From positions 186,001 to 250,000 of the forward strand of contig JAWWNJ010000084.1 of assembly GCA_037176885.1 (NCBI GenBank): a stretch of 64,000 bases of DNA, written 5' to 3'. Numbering within the stretch: the first letter of the stretch is position 1; every line of letters starts with the position of its first letter. The stretch is from Favolaschia claudopus. Taxonomy: Eukaryota; Basidiomycota; Agaricomycetes; Agaricales; Mycenaceae. Below the pieces are notes generated by a model that was not told where the DNA came from, did no database searches, and worked only from the letters and a program-made list of their open reading frames with translations. The translations under genes and the position numbers were made by a program. Positions 56,335 to 64,000 of this stretch are shown piece after piece.

Positions 56335-56551
56335 CAAGCTTTAGCTCCCTGCCTCCGGCACGGCCGACTCGCTGCGCTCGCCGACCTCCCTCCGTTCGGT
56401 CACACAGCTTGTTGGGGCTGGCCGCCCCAAACCCCGCTGCGCTCGCTCCGCTCGCGACGTCTAGTACGATCTCAACATCTCGACATTGACCCCGTGATTT
56501 TCTGTCAAAAGTCACGCGACTGATGGCCTGGCCCTCTTTTCAAGTATAGGA
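56335..56551 (-). mobile_element. Helitron-like element, copy b (217 bp), tandem with copy c
   Basis: Same length as copy a (24872-25088) and nearly identical. On the minus strand: A|TCCTATACTTGAAAAGAGG at 56551, 3' end GAGCTAAAGCTTG, directly joined to the TC start of copy c. The two therefore form a head-to-tail pair. Confidence 0.75.
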
Positions 56552-56555
56552 TGGT

Positions 56556-56783
56556 TTAGTAGGGCATCTTCTCAGGGACTCCCGACATAATGTCAACACT
56601 CAACTCCATCCAGCGGTCAATGAGCTTTGGAATGTCTTTCTCGGTGTACTGCGCGCTACCCGCACGAATCTCACTGAGTTGCTGCTCCACCGCTGCTTGA
56701 AATACTTCGGTCACTCGCTGCGTCATTTCTTCCGTGAATTTTATTTTCGACTCCGATTCGCGATTATTTGGTGTTTCCACCAC
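56556..56783 (-). CDS. short gag-like or unknown frame
   Basis: A frame of about 75 codons on the minus strand (…KFTEEMTQRVTEVFQAAVEQ … KDIPKLIDRWMEL…). It is helical, charged and coding-like, but no family was recognised. It could be an N-terminal gag remnant of an LTR element. Start uncertain. Confidence 0.3.
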   Translation of the reverse strand: MVETPNNRESESKIKFTEEMTQRVTEVFQAAVEQQLSEIRAGSAQYTEKDIPKLIDRWMELSVDIMSGVPEKMPY

Positions 56784-56844
56784 TGGCTCGCTATCTGCGT
56801 GGCCCCGGTGGTCTTCTGACTTGAGCAGAAGCTCTCTGTCTCCA

Positions 56845-56938
56845 AGACAATTTCAGACTTTGAATTGAGTTTGAACGAGATTTATTTATTTTCGTATGAA
56901 GATTGAGCTCGTCGTGGTCGACAATCTGGAGGGCGGAT
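56845..56938 (+). repeat. LTR-retrotransposon 3' end similar to 47601-47690
   Basis: GAAGATTGAGCTCGTCGTGG…GTCGACAATCTGGAGGGCGG matches the reverse complement of 47601-47690 closely, including the purine tract next to the LTR. Here it reads on the plus strand and runs into TGTGAGGACTG at 56939. This marks a second, separate member of the gag-only retrotransposon's family. Confidence 0.6.
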
Positions 56939-57210
56939 TGTGAGGACTGTACCTAAGATACTACAATGAGTACGAGCTCTCACTGCTCCCAAGAAGTGGA
57001 AAGACGGTGATATTCACCTAAGATACTACAATGAGTACGAGCTACGTATATATGAGTACCTCGCCTAGTAGTATAACGGTGAAATACATACCGCTCACTG
57101 CTCCCAAGAAGTGGAAAGACGGTGAGAGGCTTTGTTACACGGTCACGTCTTGTTATAGGACGCGCCGTGTCACACATTATCTACAAGTTCGTGACGGCTG
57201 ATCCAACACA
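56939..57210 (-). repeat. copia 3' LTR candidate (272 bp)
   Basis: On the minus strand it begins TGTGTTGGATCAGCC, just after the purine tract GCGACGAGGGGG that follows the copia stop codon, and ends …AGTCCTCACA. Two internal direct duplications are visible: CTAAGATACTACAATGAGTA (56954, 57020) and CCCAAGAAGTGGAAAGACGG (56987, 57102). The left border might instead belong to the retroelement end at 56845-56938. Confidence 0.5.
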
Positions 57211-57267
57211 CCCCCTCGTCGCGGACGTCTACACCACACACCCCCTCACGCACAACTGCACACCCCT

Positions 57268-58593
57268 TCATTCCAGCCCCAAGGCAGCGCGATGGCGAAG
57301 AAAATCGACGGCGGGTAGGGATTTTGTCAAGCAGTCGGCGACGTTGTCGTGCGAAGAGACGCGAGGTAGGATTATTTTCTCTTTCTGTACACCATCGCGA
57401 ACGTGGTGGTATCGCACGTCGATATGATTGTTTCGTTCGTGGTCGACTTGATCGTTGGCCATGATCCGCGCTGCATCGTTGTCGCATAGGATGGGAATAG
57501 GACCGTCAAGAGGGAGCTCGAGTCCACGGGCAAGAGAGCGGAGCCAGTATGCCTCGCGAGCAGCCTCCGACGCTGCTATATATTCGGCCTCCGTTGACGA
57601 TGCGGCCACTACCCGTTGTTTACGCGAAGCCCAGGTGATTGCGCCAGAACCGAATGAGAAGGTATAGCCCATGATGGATTTGCGTTTCTCGGTGTCGTTA
57701 GCCCAGTCGGAGTCGCTGAAGCCGCGGGGGATGCATGTGCGACCGCCCAACACCAAGCCCATCTCTCTCGTGCCCTCGAGGTACCGTACAACACGTATCG
57801 CAGCTTGCCAATGTGGAAGCATGTAACAGTCGAGGTAGGAGGCGAGTGTGTTGACGACGAAGGCGATATCCGGACGGGTGCCGATTGCAATGTACATGAG
57901 GCTTCCGACAAGAGTGCGGTATGGAACTAGTGCCAGCCGGTCGGACTCGTCGGCGCGTTCGTCAGCAGTGGGTTGCGAGAGCTTGAGTTTGGCTTCCATG
58001 GGCGTGGCAACGGGGTACGCCTCAGTCTGGCGGAATTGCTGGATGATGCGGTCGATGAGAGCGGTTTGGGTAAGTCGGGCAATATGACGCTCCGGGTCAC
58101 GGACAACTCGGATTCCAAGGCAGTAATTGATGGGGCCGAGGTCGGATATCGTCCAGCGAGACCGGAGTTGGCGTTTGAACCAATCGTTCAGCTTGGGGGA
58201 GGAGGAGGCGCACGCCATGTCGTCGACGTGAACGAGGATGATGATAATCTCGCCCTCCGCTGTCCGATAGAAGTATATGCACCACTCACACGTTAACCGC
58301 CTGAATCCCCATCCCAACATCGCATCGTTCAACTCCTTGTTCCAACACCGCCCCGCCTGCTTCAACCCGTAAATCGCCCGCACAATCATCCACAGCCACT
58401 TTTCCTTCCCTTCCTCCTCGAAATGTCGCGGCTGGTGGGCGTATTGATATTCCCTTTCCGGCAGCGGCGCGTTGAGGAACGCCGTCTTGATGTCGACCTG
58501 TTGGACATCCCAGCCCCGGCTAGCAGCAAGGTGGATCAGTGCGCGAAAAGATTTGAGCCGGGCAGTCGGTGAGTATAACTTGCGAGGAACGAG
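57268..58593 (-). pseudogene. Ty1/copia reverse transcriptase-RNase H, 5'-truncated
   Basis: An open minus-strand frame begins after a stop near 58594 with KLYSPTARLKSFRALIHLAA, then WDVQQVDIKTAFLNAPL, YGLKQAGRCWNKEL and IILVHVDDMA (the RVT_2 active site). Next comes YRTLVGSLMYIAIGTRPDIA and RNase H: GFSDSDWAND, ASSTEAEYIAASEA, CDNDAARIMA and HIDVRYHHVRD, with the acidic residues present. It ends normally (…KSLPAVDFLRHRAALGLE). This is the 3' half of a copia polyprotein with intact domains but no integrase, protease or gag. It lies upstream of, and is not continuous with, the integrase fragment at 52800-54515. MITE M6 copy 2 begins 70 nt beyond its truncated end. Confidence 0.85.
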
Positions 58594-58663
58594 CTACAAG
58601 TTGTAGCGTCTGTCTTAGAGAGACTAGTCGGTGAGGTAGTATTGATGAAGTCTCGACCGAATA

Positions 58664-59374
58664 CAGTGGTGGCAAATAGAAATTGCCGTGGCTTTTTGGT
58701 GAAAATCTGGCTGTATACTTCACCGAATGACCTCAAATAAAATGTAGAGATAGGTATGTGATACTTTTGTACCTCTTAGATCAGTCAGCAATATATTATG
58801 CCCTGAGAATGCATCAATCATAGGATGATTTCCGATTTTTGCCATATTCGGAAAAACACAATGAACCCTCAGGTAAAAGGTGTCATAATAGGATGAAAGT
58901 ACTTAAAAAGCAGTCCTAGTTTTCACTTTGTTTGAATGGAATTGACCCTGATTTGAGCTCACAGCAGCCGCTCAAAGTTGGCTATTTTCACACAAAATAG
59001 CTGAAAATGCAGAGAAAATAGCTAAAAGGACCAACTTCAAGCAGCCGTTGTGAGCTCAAATGAGGTTCAGTTCCAGTCAATCAAAGTGATAACTAGCATT
59101 GTTTTTCAAGTACTTTCATCCTGTTATGACACTTTTTTTGCTGAGGATACATTGAGCTTTTCCAGATATGGCAATAATCAGAAACTGTCCTGTTATTGAT
59201 GCATCGTCAGGGCATAATAGATAGCTGAGTATTCTAAGTGGTACAGTAGTATCATATATTTATCTCTACATCTTATTTCCATACCTATCTCTACATTTTA
59301 TTTGAGGTCATTCGGTGAAGTATACAGCCAGATTTTCACCAAAAAGCCACGGCAATTTCTATTTGCCACCACTG
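58664..59374. mobile_element. TA-flanked long-TIR MITE family M6, copy 2 (711 bp)
   Basis: Same ends as 44541-45219 (CAGTGGTGGCAAATAGAAAT … ATTTCTATTTGCCACCACTG), TA on both sides (58662-58663, 59375-59376), same central foldback. Confidence 0.88.
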
Positions 59375-59679
59375 TACAGTACCGTACAGTTACCCAATTA
59401 TCGCCGGCGTTTGAAGTTTTGATCATCCTTATTAGCTCTAGACCGGTCAACCTGATGAATGTAGTATGTACCCGGAGTAGCAGCCCACGACACGCTCCCG
59501 CTAGGGTACAAGTATTCTTTCACAGTGAGGATGGCCGATATGTCATCACCCTGCAGGCTGCAGCGGACTGAGCATATCTGAGGAGGATGACCGAAGAAAA
59601 AAAAGGCACTGACGCATTTTGCAACGACACGAGACGGCACAAAGCGCACCAGTGATACCACGCAGGCACCCTCCTTCAA

Positions 59680-59895
59680 ATTAGCCTGTTTGCGATGCAG
59701 CCATTGAATGGCTAATGGCTACGCAAGTGCCCGAATTCCGGCGTATTGACGAAAGCTACCCCCGGTCTGAGCATCCAATTTTCATTCCAAATAGCTCTTC
59801 TTGACTTCGACATAAAGTTTAGCCCATCAAACTTTCCTAATACGGAAATCGGTAGCCATTCAATGGCTCCAATGGCTCTTCGCAAACCCTCTATT
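59680..59895 (-). mobile_element. MITE family M5, copy 2 (216 bp)
   Basis: Reverse complement of 34005-34220 with very few differences. Confidence 0.8.
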
Positions 59896-60559
59896 CAAGA
59901 ACATCTGCCGGATGCTATGATTGACTATCGATCTATTGAGCATCTCACCAATGCAGCTGCCACAGAACTCACGAATCGGATCCGTCGCCGGTGATCAGCG
60001 CTGCAATATTAACTGAATGAGATTGATTGACCGGAGAGGAAGCTGCCACAATCATGAGTACAGAGGCCGCGGGTCGCAGATCTTTGGAGGGCTTTGGGAG
60101 GGCTAGATTCCCTCCGTCCGGACAACTCGGAACGAAAGACATCGAATGATGACCGGACTTGGACCGGACGCTGGAAAACGATTTCTCCTGTCTCAGAAGC
60201 GCGGAAATTCCATTTTCGGACAACCTCAACTCGACTAGACCGGTAACCGATCTCTCGTATGAAGACAATCGTTCATAGAGGCGACGAACTTGTTCTCTAG
60301 TAGACAGATCGGTCACCGGTCTACAACTCGACCTGAATACCAGCGGATTATCAGGGGGTTGCAGAAAAACGTTTCTAGATACAGTGAGAAATTCCAGATA
60401 TTCTGATGCCATCACATAAATTATCAAAATTAAAAGAAAATGACCACTTCTGATGCCACCCCTAAAAATAGAACAGCCCATTTCTGGAACTTTTGCAAGT
60501 GGAGTTAAATTCCTAGTCTCGTGACCAGACTCTCATGACATCCCTAGAAGGGAACCCTG
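59896..60559. other. no gene recognised; ACCGGTAACCGATC-type words
   Basis: GACCGGTAACCGATCTCTCG at about 60237, through GTATGAAGACAATC, matches the reverse complement of 29165-29208. GATCGGTCACCGGTCTAC follows at 60307. The same words occur at 30800-30855, so this is another dispersed repeat. No coding motif. Confidence 0.45.
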
Positions 60560-61480
60560 TCATTCTAAAGATGTCAAGGGAACCCTGTCATGAGAGGCAT
60601 TTCGGAAATCCTGCAATGCAAGCTCTTGATGACGGGGTGAAAGGCCAGAGTGAATGATGTCAATATTAATCACATGAGTTGGCAGTTGTAGATAAGCTGC
60701 TCGATAAAATACCCACCAGAACATTTCAGTCAGCCGGTCAATATCATCACAATAGATGATGGTTTTGACAAGATTGGTAATCTTACAGAAAGCTTTGAAT
60801 GTCATGCTCCATAAGAACAATCATAGTTGACAATTCAGGACGAAAATTGCCTAGATTGATGAGAGTGTAGTCTGGGTGAAGTCCTGCATATGTTACAAGT
60901 GAGGCACGAAAAGGCTCTGGGCAGGTTGCTGAGAGAGCAATCAAAGGAACATCATTTCCGACGATGTTCCTAAGCTGATAGATACGTGAATAGGAGGGCC
61001 GCCAATCACGGGCCTGGTGTACTAGATGGGCTTCGTCAAGATATATAGCAGATCCACCCTCTTCCTCCATGCCTGCGAGTGTAGAAGCCGGGCGAATGCA
61101 GGTGTTTCCAATGTTTCCGGGCAAACATAAACAACCATTATTTCGCCTTTAGCTACAGCCTCATAGTCTTCATCACTGTGTTGTTGTGCATAGATGAATT
61201 TCGAAGAGATATTTCCAGTCTTCTTGGTCCTAATCTATGTTGAGTTTGGTTTCATCTGAGGATTGAATTAAATTACATACAGCATTTCACCTTCCTGACC
61301 AAGACTTGTAAAAGGGGTTATAACAAGAGAAATCCCCTCCCCGCGCGCAACTAGAGGCAAGGTCCAAGTGAGAGATTTCCCAGATCCAGTTGCTGAGATC
61401 AGAACACAGTCGCCTCGGTGCATCAAGACCAAGTTACAGACTTGTACTTGAAAGGGTGTGAAGTGCTGCTCCTACAGGTA
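60560..61480 (-). pseudogene. RecQ-like DEAD/DEAH helicase remnant
   Basis: Minus strand. Near 61440: QEQHFTPFQVQVCNLVLMHR (Q-motif-like), then GDCVLISATGSGKSLTW (Walker A, 61380) and LVITPFTSLG. After an intron (donor GTATGTAA near 61280) come GEIMVVYVCPETLE (61140), LDEAHLVHQARDWRPSYSRI (DEAH box, 61040), VPLIALSATCPEPFR (motif III), DYTLINLGNFRPELS, then KTIIYCDDIDRL and IDIIHSGLSPRHQELALQDF from helicase domain 2. A one-base shift near 61045 (TATATAT) and truncation at 60560 before motif VI make it non-functional. ATP-dependent DNA unwinding is the family role. Similar helicases are multicopy and transposon- or telomere-linked in fungi, so it need not be the repair RecQ. Confidence 0.72.
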
Positions 61481-61868
61481 AAAGCCCAGACTCTATTGCC
61501 AGATCACTTACGAATCCAACAACGATGTTTCAGGAATCACGTCGATCCTGAAATAAAACACAAGTGGGACGGCAGTTGGATGGCAGGATAGAAGACTGAT
61601 CGGTATCGGAGTCCCGGGCGGGCCGAAACAATTAATATCCTGACAGGTCCATGTCATGAGACGACTCTGAGAATTGCTTAGCCAGATCCGTGAGAATCGG
61701 ACCTGTGCCCTGCACATAAATAAAGAAGTCCCTAGCCCAACGTCCTTGTATGGGTCCTCCTTTGCTTCTCACCACTGCCTTAATTGGACCCGTACGTCCG
61801 AACTTATCACTGAACCGCTCTCAAAATTGACCTTTATCGCCAGATAAATCATTGGTTCTTCCGCAAAT

Positions 61869-62410
61869 ATGAGCCCTTGGGCGCCACCTTTCCCTTCCTC
61901 ATTATCGTTGCCCAGCCCCCTGCTGTCCTTGTATTCGGCGGCGGCTCACTTGTCTCTGATCTCCTATACACCTACGTCGTGTTCCTATGCTCCTTGGGGC
62001 TTTCCATCGTTGTTTACCGCCTCTCGCCTTTGCATCCCTTGGCGCAATTCCCTGGCCCCACTATCGGGAAGATTACTCAATTGTGGACGTTGTGGCAAAC
62101 ATTGCAGGGATACAAGTATCTATACCACAAATCGCTCCATGATAAGTATGGGCCATATGTGCGGATAGGTCAGACATAGTTCCCATCTTTTTTGAGAAGC
62201 TTGAGCACAGTTCTAACTTGGACCTGCAGGGCCGAATGAAATATCCGTCATCGACGCGCCAGCCGTGCAAAAGATCCTGGGTGGTCTCGACAAAGGACGA
62301 TGTGAGTAATAGCCCTTACATCCGGTGAAGTCTGTATGAATGATCGAGATGCGACCCACACAGACTACGAATCTGGGCGTCATAAATTGACACCACCACG
62401 ACATAGTCGG
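61869..62410 (+). pseudogene. cytochrome P450 N-terminal fragment
   Basis: The frame from 61874 encodes a hydrophobic membrane anchor (VSDLLYTYVVFLCSLGLSIVV), then VYRLSPLHPLAQFPGPTIGKIT (P450 hinge and proline-rich start) and LHDKYGPYVRIG. A GT-AG intron (62169-62229) joins to PNEISVIDAPAVQKILGGLD. A second (62302-62363) leads to YYESGRHKLTPP. These are the first 130 or so residues of a basidiomycete microsomal P450 (haem-thiolate monooxygenase). The chain then breaks and repeat R2 starts at 62482. The heme-binding Cys region is absent. The nearest ATG (61869) is in another frame, so the start is also damaged. Confidence 0.75.
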
Positions 62411-62481
62411 TCCCCCCCTACCGCTAGTTAGAGGCCATGGAATTAAAACCCAGCCAGAGGATAACAAATCAACCACCCGAG

Positions 62482-62800
62482 TGTCGGAAAAATTGAAAAA
62501 GTCTGGTAAGGCCTTGGAGCACCTAACAGCCTTATAAGGCCTAATAAGGTTCGAGGGGTGACCTTATAAGGCGTGATAAGGTATGGTTAGGTCTTCCCAG
62601 GCTGACTTCCCGGAGGTTACAAAACTGAGTTGGGGTTGTTAGAGACATGGTAGGTGTGGTTTTATTGCATCTTTTTCGGCGGAAAATTCAGAGCTGTATT
62701 GTTTTTGATAATTTGTGCTGTGATTGTATGCCAAGATGGCTGATTTGAATTTCAAAAAGTATGTAGGGGAGCATATACTCATGTGTAGTAAATCACCAGT
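62482..62800 (-). repeat. dispersed repeat R2, copy 2 (inverted)
   Basis: Reverse complement of 15992-16325. It abuts the end of the P450 fragment, so its insertion may have truncated that gene. Confidence 0.8.
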
Positions 62801-62894
62801 CAATGTACGAGCAATATCTTGAGTTGTTGTGTTATGGGGAAATTGTACAGGTATCCGAGAGCTACGCCATATATGGAACAAAATTTCTCTATCT

Positions 62895-62985
62895 ATAAAG
62901 CTCTGTTAGCATAGCAGTATTAGACATTGCCATTGTTTTATTCGCACTGCAGAGGTCGAGCGTTCGATTCTCGCAAGCACCAATG
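62895..62985 (+). ncRNA. tRNA-derived SINE or tRNA pseudogene (A and B boxes)
   Basis: TAGCATAGCAGT (62907-62918) matches the Pol III A box TRGCNNAGYNGG at 11 of 12 positions, and GTTCGATTC (62962-62970) fits the B box exactly, 43 nt apart. GCAAGCACCA follows like a tRNA 3' end. The acceptor and T stems do not pair, so it is not a working tRNA. Confidence 0.4.
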
Positions 62986-63416
62986 ATTAATTGTTAGAGT
63001 CAGTATTGTAGACAATAGAAATAGAAATAGATAGTCTGGTATTAGAAAGTCAAGACAAGGTGCAAGCAGACACCTTACAAAGAAGGCAAAGTGGTAATAC
63101 TTTTGCTTAACCCCGCCGAACATGCCTTGTAAGGCCTTACAAGCCTCATTAGGTCCTATAAGGTCCATTATGTGTTATAAGGCCCTATATGTAGTATTTG
63201 GTACCTATTTAAACCTTGTAACCCTCCTTTTCCCCAACGGCCTTATTAGACCTTACAAGGCCTGCCCAGGCCCAACAACCCTTTTTTGATTTTTCCGACA
63301 AGGAAATGCGCAATCGCACTTGTGCCCGACGCATCGCTGCACGTTGTGTGGGGCTGCGACTTTCTCGACTCAAAAGGTCGACGGGTGTTAACCCGTCAGC
63401 CTTTATCATCGTCAAG
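62986..63416. repeat. AAGGCCTTA-rich region and LINE 3' flank
   Basis: From 63120 to 63275 the words AAGGCCTTAC, TATAAGGCC and CCTTATTAG recur every 12-20 nt, as in repeat R2. The last 100 nt before 63417 probably are the 3' untranslated part of the LINE on the minus strand. No gene. Confidence 0.5.
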
Positions 63417-64000
63417 TTAGCCGACACCCACTAATACCCCGGTCTCCCATGTCCAGTCTTTCGGGAGTCTATCCTCATTTTTTAGAACGTTCTTCCATGT
63501 ACTCAAAACAAGTTTTTTATCGATAGCCTTGCTGCCATATTTAACAGCGTTTGTCATTGCGCAGTCTATTCCGAGGCGGTTGTTGATAGTCTTACACCAG
63601 CGATTCGTGATTTCCCAGTTCGAAGCGGGGTCTTTTGCATTGATGACGCGTTCATTTCTGAGCCTCCATATCAGGTGTGCAGACTCGGAGACGAGAATGC
63701 GGAAGAGGCGCGTCGTGCCCGCGTCTTTTCGCTTGATGGCTGCGCATGCCATGATTTGTCCAAGTGTTGGCGGTGGTAGGTCCGCGCCGGTCTTGAGCTT
63801 CCATAGCTCGCTCGCGAGGTTCCACACGGCTTGTTGGCCCGGTGCGTCGCATTTTGTTAGAATGTGTTCCATTGACTCTGTGATGCCACATTTGTTGCAG
63901 GTTTCTTTTTCCTCGTGGCCGGGCATGTCTTTCCAGTGCAGTCCGACTTTATATCCTCCATGGATTAGCATCCAGAGGAAGTATAGCATTTGGTACATTG
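63417..64000 (-). CDS. LINE (Tad1-like) ORF2 C-terminus, continues beyond the window
   Basis: The open minus-strand frame reads YQMLYFLWMLIHGGYKVGLH (reverse-transcriptase-linked zf-RVT region), then CNKCGITESMEHILTKC (C-x2-C … H-x4-C zinc-binding motif). A helical C-terminal domain follows with LIWRLRNERVIN, ending NEDRLPKDWTWETGVLVGVG. No frame break is visible in the part present. It belongs to the same family as the decayed copy at 20384-22260 and looks better preserved. RT and endonuclease would lie beyond 64000. Confidence 0.82.
   Translation of the reverse strand, partial: MYQMLYFLWMLIHGGYKVGLHWKDMPGHEEKETCNKCGITESMEHILTKCDAPGQQAVWNLASELWKLKTGADLPPPTLGQIMACAAIKRKDAGTTRLFRILVSESAHLIWRLRNERVINAKDPASNWEITNRWCKTINNRLGIDCAMTNAVKYGSKAIDKKLVLSTWKNVLKNEDRLPKDWTWETGVLVGVG

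Overview
The window looks like repeat-rich, gene-poor nuclear DNA of a filamentous basidiomycete, most likely an Agaricomycete. Evidence: introns of about 47-60 nt with GT-AG borders, an F-box/LRR-type protein, a DUF6533-type membrane protein, a 14-3-3 homologue, a P450 N-terminus, and a transposon mix (hAT, Tc1/mariner-type DDE, Tad-like LINE, Ty3/gypsy, Ty1/copia, DIRS, many TA-flanked MITEs). No bacterial-type operons, CRISPR arrays or rRNA genes were seen. Species cannot be named from the sequence.

Layout. 1-2.6 kb: small foldback repeats, no convincing gene. 2.65-6.85 kb: an open reading frame interrupted by four head-to-tail, apparently identical copies of a 925-bp terminal-inverted-repeat transposon, with an 8-bp target duplication around the whole array. 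7.66-8.91 kb: an intact intronless F-box/LRR-like gene. 10.28-14.87 kb: an almost intact 15-exon hAT element with matching terminal repeats and one frameshift. 15-20.1 kb: nested MITEs and a decayed DDE transposase. 20.2-22.3 kb: a 5'-truncated LINE. 24.2-26.1 kb: a 14-3-3 gene broken by Helitron-like insertions. 26-32.1 kb: dense small repeats, including a Helitron-like element sitting inside a MITE whose empty form is also in the window. 32.4-34.8 kb: an element with long arrays of AGTTG/CAACT subterminal repeats. 34.9-39.6 kb: a decayed Ty3/gypsy element. 40.4-41.5 kb: a probable DUF6533 gene. 42.9-43.8 kb: a decayed coiled-coil, transposon-associated protein. 47.4-50.3 kb: a complete gag-only LTR retrotransposon with 204-bp LTRs and a 5-bp target duplication. 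50.9-58.6 kb: LINE, DIRS and copia fragments butted together. 60.5-62.4 kb: a decayed RecQ-like helicase divergent from a P450 fragment. 63.4-64.0 kb: the 3' end of a second LINE running off the window.

There is no cooperating gene cluster. The theme is layered transposon insertion into a few host genes. Only the F-box gene looks fully intact; the hAT transposase is one nucleotide from intact. The most informative loci are the four-copy transposon array and the Helitron-like family, because their boundaries can be proved from sequence inside the window.
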